Below, piece after piece: positions 1-5,495 of a stretch of 5,804 bases of DNA; position 1 is the stretch's first letter; every line of letters begins with the position of its first letter. The stretch comes from Thermoplasmata archaeon M9B2D (lineage in GTDB: Archaea; Thermoplasmatota; E2; DHVEG-1): the NCBI GenBank assembly GCA_002900555.1, contig MUGD01000132.1:1-5804 (forward strand), read 5' to 3'. Below the pieces are notes generated by a model, which worked only from the letters and a program-made list of their open reading frames with translations, was not told the origin of the DNA and did no database searches. Both the position numbers and the translations under genes were made by a program.

Positions 1-1334
1 TCAACCTTCTCAGCGCATTGCACGATGTCTTTCATCCGATGAAGGTATTGTTTCCCTAGGAGGTATTTCACGTCGCTTTCCGTGAGATCCATCACCTTAA
101 TCATCTTGCAGGCAAACCGTGGGTTATTTCTGAACAATGACTGGAAATGAGGAAGGATCGCGTCCCTTGTTTTCTGATCTGAGGCATGGGTCTGTGTTGA
201 GATTTTTTTTACGACACCATCTCGAAGGATACGGGTAGATTGATTACTTTTCATCCCTTTAATCCATGAGGGAAACGTGTAATGGGTGTTGCCGTAACTA
301 TGGGTCTTGGCAGCAGAGACCCCCGCGCTCATCAGGTCGCATGCGTAAGACCACAGCTCATAGGCTCTTCCTTTGTTGACTCTGCCGAAAAACACGTCTG
401 CCTTTGAGATTGCATCAAATCCTCGCACAAGATCATCAGCATCGAGATATTCCCTTGGTAGGTTTTCACTGATCCATAGGAGCAGCATTTCCGGCTGTAC
501 ATCAGTATCTCTCAAGCACTCCCGACTGTTCTGGAGGTTTTTAGTTTTAAACACTTCTCGCAGTGCATCAAAGATAATGGTTTCCCGGTCTCGATATCCG
601 AGGACGTCAACGTCTTCGATGCTAAGCTGCGTGCGGTTCAGACAGAGTGATTGAAGGTCGTTGACCGCTGAGCGAACATCTCCTTTAGAACGGTCGGCAA
701 TGGTTTTTAACACTCGGATATCCACGGTGGTGTTTTCCTCCCTGCAGATTCGTTTTAACAACTCGACAATCTGAAACGGACTCACCTCATAGAATGGTAT
801 GACGGTGCAGAGGGTTTTAAGCATCTCTCCCCCTCCTTTTGTCAGCGCATAAAAGTCATTGACAATTAACACGATTGGTTGTTTTGTTATCTTGATGGTG
901 TCGATGATCGCTTTCTTTCCACCTTTATCCCCTAAGGAGCTGTCCGCTTCTGATCTATCCAGTTTCTCATAGAGGTTATCAGCTTCGTCTAGAATGATAA
1001 GCTTTCGGCCTCCCTTTCTTGACGGAGAGAAGCCTCCGGTGATGTCGAAGGTTTCGTTGATAGCACCTGCTGTTGCGACGCGTTTAATCGCTGTTTCGTT
1101 ACGTGCGTCAGAGGCGTTAAGCTCCAGAACGGTCCATCCAAGGTCAGTGGCAAGTGCAAGGGCACTGCTGGTTTTCCCGGTCCCTGGTTTCCCTGACAGA
1201 ATTGCTGCGCGTTTCTCTGGGATTTTTCCCTGGTTCCATCGTCCTGCCCAGGTGCGTAAGGTTGAAAGAGCACGCTCGTTGCCTACGATATCACGTAATG
1301 TCTTTGGTCGGTATTTCTCAGTCCAGTCCTCCAT
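1..1334 (-). CDS. rfcL: Replication factor C large subunit (clamp loader), 3' end outside window
   Basis: Large subunit of the archaeal clamp loader, which with RFC small subunits uses ATP to open the PCNA ring and place it on primed DNA. The frame is open to the window edge: 444 complete codons are visible, and the family usually runs somewhat longer, so the C-terminal tail (where a PCNA-binding motif is expected) is missing. The N-terminus MEDWTEKYRPKTL is diagnostic. Walker A GKPGTGKT is at residues 48-55, the RFC box LNASD at 72-76, Walker B LIILDEAD at 112-119, sensor 1 IVND near 157-160 and sensor 2 GDVRSAVNDLQ at 218-228. The SRC arginine-finger motif of small subunits is absent, as expected for the large subunit. 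The later collar region (FFGRVNKGRAYELWSYACD and following) also matches RfcL. I saw no frameshift in the parts I translated. The ATG at 1334 is right at the conserved N-terminus; no Shine-Dalgarno precedes it, and a TATA-like box lies about 29 bases upstream, so the mRNA is probably leaderless. Confidence 0.95.
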   Translation of the reverse strand, partial: MEDWTEKYRPKTLRDIVGNERALSTLRTWAGRWNQGKIPEKRAAILSGKPGTGKTSSALALATDLGWTVLELNASDARNETAIKRVATAGAINETFDITGGFSPSRKGGRKLIILDEADNLYEKLDRSEADSSLGDKGGKKAIIDTIKITKQPIVLIVNDFYALTKGGGEMLKTLCTVIPFYEVSPFQIVELLKRICREENTTVDIRVLKTIADRSKGDVRSAVNDLQSLCLNRTQLSIEDVDVLGYRDRETIIFDALREVFKTKNLQNSRECLRDTDVQPEMLLLWISENLPREYLDADDLVRGFDAISKADVFFGRVNKGRAYELWSYACDLMSAGVSAAKTHSYGNTHYTFPSWIKGMKSNQSTRILRDGVVKKISTQTHASDQKTRDAILPHFQSLFRNNPRFACKMIKVMDLTESDVKYLLGKQYLHRMKDIVQCAEKV

Positions 1335-1358
1335 GCGCTATTGGATAGAAAGAGATGG

Positions 1359-1367
1359 TATTTTAAG
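1359..1367 (-). promoter_or_regulatory. TATA-like box for rfcL
   Basis: On the minus strand this reads CTTAAAATA, with an A-rich stretch just upstream that could serve as a BRE. Its centre is about 29 bases ahead of the rfcL ATG, so transcription would begin at or within a few bases of the start codon. This fits the lack of any Shine-Dalgarno sequence there. The call rests on motif and spacing only. Confidence 0.45.
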
Positions 1368-1385
1368 ATTTGTTTTGACATAACC

Positions 1386-1393
1386 TTTTTATC
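1386..1393 (+). promoter_or_regulatory. Possible TATA box for tRNA-Ser
   Basis: TTTTTATC is centred about 33 bases before the mature tRNA 5' end. An archaeal start about 25 bases downstream would leave a leader of roughly 8 bases to be removed by RNase P. A second AT-rich candidate, TTTATTAT at 1401-1408, sits too close to the tRNA to fit that spacing. The two promoters of this divergent region (rfcL and the tRNA) would lie back to back. Confidence 0.35.
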
Positions 1394-1422
1394 AGTCTGG
1401 TTTATTATCTCCCACTCCGGAT

Positions 1423-1505
1423 GCGGGGATGGCCCAGCCCGGTAAGGCGTTGGATTGCTAATCCAATGGTCTCTGACCTCGGGAGTTCGAATCTCCCTCC
1501 CCGCG
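1423..1505 (+). tRNA. tRNA-Ser (anticodon GCT)
   Basis: An 83-base gene that folds as a class II tRNA. The acceptor stem GCGGGGA pairs with TCCCCGC (1498-1504), and the discriminator base is G1505, as usual for serine tRNAs. The D-arm stem is GCC/GGC with GG in the loop. The anticodon stem TTGGA/TCCAA carries the loop TTGCTAA, placing anticodon GCT at 1457-1459, which reads AGC and AGU serine codons. The long variable arm GGTC-TCT-GACC (1468-1478) is diagnostic of a Ser/Leu-type tRNA. The T-arm is GGGAG-TTCGAAT-CTCCC (1481-1497). No CCA is encoded and no intron is needed to fold it. The gene is intact and presumably functional. Its 3' end is the template for the duplicated segments described below, so it is the likely integration target. 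Confidence 0.96.
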
Positions 1506-1521
1506 TAAATATTTATCACGG
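1483..1521 (+). repeat. att-like direct repeat, left copy (tRNA-Ser 3' end plus 16 bases)
   Basis: This 39-base segment starts three bases before the T-loop, runs to the end of the tRNA, and continues 16 bases downstream (TAAATATTTATCACGG). It matches 3428-3466 in the same orientation with three mismatches. The exact central block is AATCTCCCTCCCCGCGTAA. Because this copy completes a perfectly folding tRNA, it would be the functional side of an attachment site pair. The bases just after the tRNA also form a short inverted repeat, TAAATA (1506-1511) and TATTTA (1522-1527), which is absent from the right copy. Confidence 0.8.
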
Positions 1522-1577
1522 TATTTATTAACATGGTTATTATTACAGAAGTTAATCGGAACGATTTTTATCCGCAA

Positions 1578-1599
1578 GAGTTCAAATCCCTCCCCCGCA
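1578..1599 (+). repeat. Decayed third copy of a tRNA 3' end
   Basis: The stretch GAGTTCAAATCCCTCC followed by CCCGCA resembles the T-loop and 3' acceptor strand of the nearby tRNA-Ser, with one base difference in the T-loop and small length changes in the C/T tract. No 5' tRNA portion precedes it and its T-stem partner is missing, so it is not a gene. It does not share the 16 downstream bases common to the other two copies. Candidate origins are an older attachment site, a relic of a different tRNA 3' end, or local rearrangement. Confidence 0.5.
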
Positions 1600-1601
1600 C
1601 A

Positions 1602-1609
1602 TTTTTTTT
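1602..1609 (+). terminator. T8 run, possible terminator downstream of the tRNA
   Basis: Eight consecutive T residues directly follow the decayed tRNA-end copy. Archaeal RNA polymerase often stops at oligo-T runs without a hairpin. This is the longest T run after tRNA-Ser on the plus strand, with a weaker T5 at 1565-1569. If it ended a former tRNA transcript, the piece at 1578-1599 may be an old chromosomal tRNA end with its own terminator. Confidence 0.35.
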
Positions 1610-1807
1610 ATTACTGATAGCTTCAATTCAAAGCTGATTCTTGTTTTTGATGTCGTTCAATAACTCCCACTTAAGATCAGATGGTGATATCTCGCAAGGT
1701 AGAATCGAGATTAGTAATCTGTTTCGAAAAATCCTGATGATTTAATAATCTGAATAATTAAAACTATATGTATGAGAATTGAAAGTTATTTTATGTTTCT
1801 ATCTCTT
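1610..1807. other. AT-rich non-coding stretch, left arm of the putative element
   Basis: No convincing reading frame, RNA gene or strong repeat is seen here. A weak hairpin, AGCTT (1619-1623) with AAGCT (1631-1635) and a 7-base loop, is followed by a T-rich stretch. Together with 1506-1609 this fills the roughly 300 bases between the tRNA and the end of the serine hydrolase gene. Confidence 0.5.
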
Positions 1808-3109
1808 CTATAGGTGACCAAGATCAATATGAGAAAACAAGTTGTACCCTCCCTTTTTGAAGAGCACCTGAAAGAAAAAGATCATTGATAATCTTCCAAA
1901 TATGGGATGACGTTCATTTTGTCGATCTCCATTTGAAAAATAAATTGCCCCAATGTGTTCAGATGGAAGATATACCATCCATGTAGAAACACCATAGGTA
2001 TCTCCGCTATGACCAGATATAGTACAATTAAAAATAAATGGATCCTGGAAAACAATCCATGCCAGTCCATAATATTGAAGACCTCCTTCAATATTTCCTG
2101 GTGGTTGAATTCGATGCATTTCCTGAACTGTATTCTCTTGAAGGATTCGTACATTATTCCAAACACCACCATTCATATGAGCAATGAAAAAATGCGAGAA
2201 ATCCGATATTGTCGAGTATAACCCACCAACAGGATAGAAGAGAACTCTCCAATATTTATCCGGAGGTGTATAATCACCGAGAAGATAAGATAATTCATTT
2301 AATTGTAAATATTCACCGTTATGATAATGGTAAGGAATCGCTACTCTCTCAATGTCAAGTTCAGAGAGATTAAAACTAGTATCATACATCTCCAAAGGAG
2401 TAAAGATATGGTTTTTACAATATCCAATGAATGTTTCACCAGAAATACGCTCAACTAAATACGCAACGATGTCAAAATTCACATTCGCATATACAGATAA
2501 TTCACCAGGTTTATGGGTATTGCTCCACCGATTTTGATAATACCATTTTCCACCTGGTAAAAGATGTTCTTCAAGCCATGGATGAGGATAGAAAGAAAAA
2601 GGGGGGTCTGCTGAAAAATTTATCCATTGACTATATGTATTTAATCCCGTTTCCATATTTAAGCTTGAGGAATGAGAAAGAAGCATACGAAATGTAATTG
2701 GATCGTCTGGAAAATTCGGATTCCTAAGAGAAAATGGAAGGTAATTATTTACATCCTCATCAAGATCGAACAATCCTTGCTCCCAGAGTTGCATCAATGC
2801 AGTACCTGTTATTGTTTTCGTGATAGATCCTAAGTTATAGATGGTATTTTCTGTTGCAGGTTTCTTGTTTTCAAGATCATAAAAACCATAGCTATTCGAC
2901 CATATTACACTCTCACCATCAATAATACAAGCTGACAGCGAGGGAAATTTCGATAGTCTCATCAAGAATTCGATTTTCTTGTCAAAGAGTATATCTCCAA
3001 GATCTGTGGTTATTGTTTTTTCTGCTAGTTTTTCAATAAATAATCCTTGCACGCCAAAACTACAGCAAAGAAGAAGACCTATTATGATAATTGATAATAT
3101 TTTCTTCAT
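1808..3109 (-). CDS. Secreted beta-lactamase-fold serine hydrolase (class C / S12 family)
   Basis: A 433-residue member of the beta-lactamase/transpeptidase-like family (Pfam Beta-lactamase, MEROPS S12), which includes AmpC, D-amino-acid peptidases and esterases. The three catalytic motifs are in order: SxxK as SITK at 95-98 (nucleophile Ser95, base Lys98), YxN as YAN at 207-209, and the third motif HSG at 367-369 within GHSGDTYG. The family block LLSHSSSLN is near 143-151. The N-terminus is a clear Sec signal peptide, with two lysines, a hydrophobic core at residues 5-20 and a likely cut near residue 22; no lipobox is present. The enzyme should therefore act outside the cell. Substrate cannot be told: archaea lack murein, so peptide or ester hydrolysis are options. 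The start at 3109 has AAGGAAGG eight bases upstream and a good TATA box further up. It is the sole gene between the two tRNA-end repeats, which suggests it is cargo. Confidence 0.9.
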   Translation of the reverse strand: MKKILSIIIIGLLLCCSFGVQGLFIEKLAEKTITTDLGDILFDKKIEFLMRLSKFPSLSACIIDGESVIWSNSYGFYDLENKKPATENTIYNLGSITKTITGTALMQLWEQGLFDLDEDVNNYLPFSLRNPNFPDDPITFRMLLSHSSSLNMETGLNTYSQWINFSADPPFSFYPHPWLEEHLLPGGKWYYQNRWSNTHKPGELSVYANVNFDIVAYLVERISGETFIGYCKNHIFTPLEMYDTSFNLSELDIERVAIPYHYHNGEYLQLNELSYLLGDYTPPDKYWRVLFYPVGGLYSTISDFSHFFIAHMNGGVWNNVRILQENTVQEMHRIQPPGNIEGGLQYYGLAWIVFQDPFIFNCTISGHSGDTYGVSTWMVYLPSEHIGAIYFSNGDRQNERHPIFGRLSMIFFFQVLFKKGGYNLFSHIDLGHL

Positions 3110-3145
3110 TTTTTTTCCTTCCTTTATTTTAAAATTAATTATGAG

Positions 3146-3154
3146 TATATAAAA
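3146..3154 (-). promoter_or_regulatory. TATA box for the serine hydrolase gene
   Basis: On the minus strand this reads TTTTATATA, very close to the archaeal consensus, preceded by an A-rich BRE-like stretch. It is centred about 41 bases before the ATG, predicting a leader of roughly 15 bases. That leader contains AAGGAAGG as a ribosome binding site, so this gene appears to have a leadered mRNA and a promoter of its own inside the putative element. Confidence 0.55.
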
Positions 3155-3427
3155 TATTTTTTCAAAAAAATGTACATTATAACAAATTATCTTAGTAAAT
3201 ATTGTTATTTCACGAAAAATCGATTGTGCATATAAATTAAGATTCTTGCAGTTTTTGCACGTTTATTCAATTCTACATCCAACTATAGATTTTTCAAAAT
3301 CCTAAAGATTCAAATCTCTTCATTTGATATATTGCTATCTTTTTTGAGAGAACTATACCCTCTGGGTTTCAGGTCGGCATCTCACTAAGACCAACAGATA
3401 TAAAACTATTATTTTACTGGTAAATAC
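3155..3427. other. AT-rich non-coding stretch, right arm of the putative element
   Basis: No frame with coding character and no recognisable RNA gene. A short GGTC (3372-3375) / GACC (3389-3392) pairing with a 13-base loop is visible but isolated. Upstream of the repeat at 3428 there is no trace of a tRNA 5' half, which argues that the right repeat is not the remains of a whole duplicated tRNA gene. Confidence 0.5.
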
Positions 3428-3466
3428 GAGTCCAAATCTCCCTCCCCGCGTAATTATTTATCACGG
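3428..3466 (+). repeat. att-like direct repeat, right copy (displaced tRNA-Ser 3' end)
   Basis: This is a 39-base copy of 1483-1521 with 36 identities. It includes the exact 19-base block AATCTCCCTCCCCGCGTAA, one further mismatch-separated run TATTTATCACGG, and an altered T-loop (TCCAAAT instead of TTCGAAT). There is no 5' tRNA portion, and similarity ends abruptly at both edges. The T-loop changes would harm a functional tRNA, as expected for a copy freed from selection. It would be the displaced chromosomal end of the target site. Confidence 0.8.
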
Positions 3467-3471
3467 AAATT

Positions 3472-3489
3472 AAAAAAGCAGGATAAAAA
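3472..3489 (-). terminator. Tandem T-runs downstream of the DUF998 gene
   Basis: On the minus strand a T5 run (3485-3489) followed by a T6 run (3472-3477) lies 50-70 bases past the stop codon of the DUF998 gene. Paired oligo-T runs are a common archaeal terminator form. They sit immediately outside the right tRNA-end repeat, so transcription of the chromosomal gene would stop before the putative element. Confidence 0.35.
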
Positions 3490-3540
3490 TCAAATCAATT
3501 TCGATATTCAGGAATTGAAATCACTTCTTCAACATGAATA

Positions 3541-4179
3541 TCAATCGAGCTTTGTATTTTTTTCTGACCATAAGAGGACAATAGCTAGCACCGCCACCCA
3601 AAGCATTGAACAATAGATATCGATGCGTTCAATAAGTCCAAACCATTGCGGAGGTGTAATAAACCCCTCCCGCAAGATCCGGCTAGCAGACATAACAGCC
3701 GACACAGTGCCAACAACGAGGAGTATCAGGATTGTAATAGTTGAGTAGATGCGGAATCGCTTTCCGCAGGCGAATGCCCCAAATCCAATCGCCAGCAGAA
3801 AAAAAAGGACAACCACACCCGCAAGAAGCGAGTGGATGGTATTGATGAATGTTGCTTCGGGTGCACCAAGTTGAAGTGGAAACGGTATCCCCAAAAAGCC
3901 AACTACTCCGATTCCAAGCAGCAGACCTCCTGTGATACGCAGAGCACGTCTTCGACTATAGGTCCAGACACCTATCCCAAATGCGATCATGAGAACATCA
4001 TATACGAGGAGGAGCATCACAACAAATGGTCGCGTCGGAGCGCCGATAGCTGATAGCTCACTGACAGCCTGATCTATGAAGTTGTATCCCTCCCAGAGCA
4101 TGCCAGCGAGAATATCAGTACCGATATAGAGCAGTGAAGCCAGGATACCGCAGATGAGTAAAAGGTTTTGTACCTTCAT
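3541..4179 (-). CDS. DUF998 family six-helix membrane protein
   Basis: A 212-residue integral membrane protein of the DUF998 family (PF06197), with no established biochemical function. The hallmark is QAVSELSAIGAPTRP at about 37-51, followed by FPLQLGAPEATFINTIHS (about 100-117) and GLIERIDIYCSMLWV near the C-terminus, all typical of the archaeal form. Six hydrophobic segments lie at about 5-27, 52-73, 82-100, 113-136, 143-165 and 185-205. The open frame extends upstream to 4305, but that extension is hydrophilic and unlike the family, so I place the start at 4179 (MKVQNLLLICG). The ATG at 4194 is the main alternative: it has AAGGAA about 8 bases upstream and lies about 34 bases past a TATA-like box. 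The gene is divergent from the flavodoxin genes. By eye it has more G and C than the serine hydrolase or the flavodoxin genes. Confidence 0.85.
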   Translation of the reverse strand: MKVQNLLLICGILASLLYIGTDILAGMLWEGYNFIDQAVSELSAIGAPTRPFVVMLLLVYDVLMIAFGIGVWTYSRRRALRITGGLLLGIGVVGFLGIPFPLQLGAPEATFINTIHSLLAGVVVLFFLLAIGFGAFACGKRFRIYSTITILILLVVGTVSAVMSASRILREGFITPPQWFGLIERIDIYCSMLWVAVLAIVLLWSEKNTKLD

Positions 4180-4223
4180 TGGTACTTCTCTCATTTCAAA
4201 TTCCTTATAGTTTTGATGTTCAA

Positions 4224-4232
4224 AAATATTTA
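4224..4232 (-). promoter_or_regulatory. TATA-like box for the DUF998 gene
   Basis: On the minus strand this reads TAAATATTT, centred about 34 bases before the ATG at 4194 and 49 before that at 4179. It implies transcription starting near 4203, which would exclude the upstream part of the open frame (to 4305) from the protein. This supports one of the two internal starts. Confidence 0.4.
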
Positions 4233-4312
4233 GATAAGAAGAATGCGTAATTCGTCTCTTTTCGGAATAATGAGATGGTGGAATATTTTCAACAAATCTC
4301 AACAAAGAATAT

Positions 4313-4327
4313 TAATAATAAATAAAT
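4313..4327 (+). promoter_or_regulatory. TATA-like region for the flavodoxin gene
   Basis: An AT-only stretch (TAATAATAAATAAAT) is centred about 39 bases before the ATG at 4359. A start site near 4345 would give a short leader carrying the GGATGGGG purine run at 4344-4351, which can act as a ribosome binding site seven bases before the ATG. Confidence 0.35.
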
Positions 4328-4358
4328 GATTTTGTTATAGGTAGGATGGGGAATTGAA

Positions 4359-4811
4359 ATGAACATCAGCATCATTTACGAATCTAAATATGGGAACGGA
4401 AAACAAGCGATGACATATCTTGAAAAAATCTTAAGGAATAAAGGATTTTCTACACAACTCCTGTCAATTCATGATATTAAACCACACATGCTTCCTGAAT
4501 CGGATTTGTATATTTTTAGTGCACCGAATGCGTTTGGAAAAATCGTACGATCCATGAGGAAATTTTTAGAGAAAATGCAGATGAAAAACTCAGCTGCACA
4601 ATATCTTCTCATTAACACCTGTCTCAACCCTATGTCTGATCAGGATAAAGGTCTTGAACAGATGGAAGGAATTCTTCAAACAAAGAATTTAATCAAATTA
4701 TCCGATGGATTAAAACTAAAGGTTATGGCAATGAAAGGGCCCCTTGAGTCAGGATATGAACATAAACTTGATGCGCTTGCTGAGACGATTCAATCATCTC
4801 TTAAGATATGA
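4359..4811 (+). CDS. Short flavodoxin-like (FMN-binding) protein
   Basis: A 150-residue single-domain flavodoxin-fold protein, likely cytoplasmic and likely binding FMN for electron transfer. The first beta strand and phosphate-binding loop are at residues 2-16 (ISIIYESKYGNGKQ), where S9, K10, G12 and N13 correspond to the TxTGNT-type loop of flavodoxins. The second conserved region, LYIFSAPNAFGKIVRSMRKFL (about 51-71), matches the flavin-contacting loop and following helix. The third strand is YLLINTCLNPM. The length is close to that of classical flavodoxins. The GGATGGGG run lies just upstream of the ATG at 4359. It precedes a second, clearly different flavodoxin-fold gene by 65 bases. The redox partner cannot be inferred. 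Confidence 0.8.
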   Translation: MNISIIYESKYGNGKQAMTYLEKILRNKGFSTQLLSIHDIKPHMLPESDLYIFSAPNAFGKIVRSMRKFLEKMQMKNSAAQYLLINTCLNPMSDQDKGLEQMEGILQTKNLIKLSDGLKLKVMAMKGPLESGYEHKLDALAETIQSSLKI

Positions 4812-4850
4812 ATGCTGGTTGTTCATCATCATTAAAAAATTAACACAAAC

Positions 4851-4860
4851 TCTAAAAATA
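4851..4860 (+). promoter_or_regulatory. TATA-like box before the second flavodoxin gene
   Basis: TCTAAAAATA is centred about 40 bases before the ATG at 4895 and 22 before the one at 4877. Standard archaeal spacing puts the start of transcription near 4880, which favours translation from 4895. The first flavodoxin gene may also be read through into this one, since the gap is only 65 bases. Confidence 0.3.
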
Positions 4861-4876
4861 ACAACATAATATCAAA

Positions 4877-5467
4877 ATGAGAAGGCTCCATAACATGAAC
4901 GGACGTGCTCGTGGACTCATTGTTTATGGTACTAGTTTTGGTGCAACGAAGTCAACCTCTGAAGAAATTGCACGAATACTGCGAGAGGAAAATTTTGATA
5001 TAATAATTGTCAATGCGCAAGAGGAAAAAATCAAAGATATCTCAGAATATCAACTAATCATCGTTGGCAGCAGCTTAGCAAATTGCAGATGGAATAGCCG
5101 GGTAGAGGATTTTCTTAAAAGATTCCATAAAGAACTAGACCACAAAAAGTTTGCTCTCTTCGTTTCCTCTGTAATCACAATTGCTGAACGAGAAGGAAAC
5201 AAAGAAGAAATTGCGAAAGCATGGAACATTGCCATAGAAGATAAAATATCAAAGTATAGTCTCAAGCCTATAATGACAGGTATGTTTGGTGGTATCTTGG
5301 ACTATAATAAGATGGGGCTCCTAGCACGGAAAGGAATGGAAATCGCTTTTAAGTCGCGACTTCAAAAGAGTGGATTTAAAGAGGTTCAACCTGGCGTTTA
5401 TGATTTGCACAATTGGGATAAGATACGAAACTGGGCAAGAGAACTAGCCAAAAAGGCACGTGAATAA
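4877..5467 (+). CDS. Flavodoxin-domain protein of the HemG / Flavodoxin_5 type
   Basis: A 196-residue protein of the flavodoxin family that includes menaquinone-dependent protoporphyrinogen oxidase HemG (Flavodoxin_5, PF12724). The FMN phosphate loop is LIVYGTSFGATKST at 14-27, with T19, S20, G22 and T24 as likely contacts. The second block, LIIVGSSLANCRWNSRVEDFL (60-80), and the family-specific FGGILDYNKMG (137-147) follow. The C-terminus HNWDKIRNWARELAKK resembles the usual DWD-x-IR-x-WA ending. Archaeal members of this group are common and mostly uncharacterised, so a true haem-pathway role should not be assumed. The ATG at 4877 is used here, but 4895 (MNGRARGLIVYG) is about equally plausible: it fits the family N-terminus, has a GAGAAGG purine run 9-10 bases upstream, and suits the TATA-like box near 4851-4860. 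It is followed after 28 bases by a membrane protein gene. Confidence 0.85.
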   Translation: MRRLHNMNGRARGLIVYGTSFGATKSTSEEIARILREENFDIIIVNAQEEKIKDISEYQLIIVGSSLANCRWNSRVEDFLKRFHKELDHKKFALFVSSVITIAEREGNKEEIAKAWNIAIEDKISKYSLKPIMTGMFGGILDYNKMGLLARKGMEIAFKSRLQKSGFKEVQPGVYDLHNWDKIRNWARELAKKARE

Positions 5468-5495
5468 ACACTTACAAAGAACGATGTGACAGTAT

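Larger units (their letters stand above)
1483..3466. mobile_element. Putative small integrated element at tRNA-Ser carrying a secreted serine hydrolase
   Basis: The segment is bounded by two direct copies of the tRNA-Ser 3' end, 1945 bases apart. The left copy belongs to the intact tRNA and the right copy stands alone without any 5' tRNA part. This is the arrangement left when a tyrosine-recombinase element integrates into a tRNA gene and restores it. Inside are the serine hydrolase gene and two AT-rich non-coding arms. By eye the interior is richer in A and T than the flanking rfcL and DUF998 genes. No integrase, replication protein or integrase fragment is visible, so if this is an element it is non-autonomous, a satellite, or the remnant of something larger. 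An ordinary segmental duplication of the tRNA end is the alternative. The repeats are seen directly; the mobile-element reading is inferred. Confidence 0.5.

Noticed and set aside
994..1383. Open frame on the plus strand opposite the start of rfcL
   Set aside because: It is antisense to the conserved Walker A/B region of rfcL, has no recognisable protein features and ends in the promoter region; it is a shadow of the real gene. The plus-strand frame at 373-654 is rejected for the same reason.
1283..1534. Minus-strand open frame covering the tRNA
   Set aside because: It runs through the tRNA-Ser gene and into rfcL; the apparent peptide is just the reverse complement of the tRNA.
1734..1753. 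Box C (TGATGA) and box D (CTGA) like motifs, possible C/D guide RNA
   Set aside because: The first base of box C does not fit, and no C'/D' pair or terminal stem at normal spacing follows; in AT-rich DNA this is expected by chance.
3044..3109. Lipoprotein signal (two cysteines at residues 15-16) in the serine hydrolase
   Set aside because: The residues before the cysteines (Leu-Leu-Leu) do not fit a lipobox, which needs Gly, Ala or Ser just before the cysteine; an ordinary Sec signal peptide fits better.
3309..3318. TTCAAATCTC, a possible fourth tRNA T-loop copy
   Set aside because: Only ten bases match and the C-rich acceptor strand does not follow, so chance similarity is more likely.
4180..4305. 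N-terminal extension of the DUF998 protein to the ATG at 4305
   Set aside because: The extra 42 residues are hydrophilic, lack family similarity and include the likely TATA box region of the gene.
5050..5265. Minus-strand open frame inside the HemG-type gene
   Set aside because: It is antisense to well-conserved flavodoxin coding sequence, with no start signal or protein features of its own.
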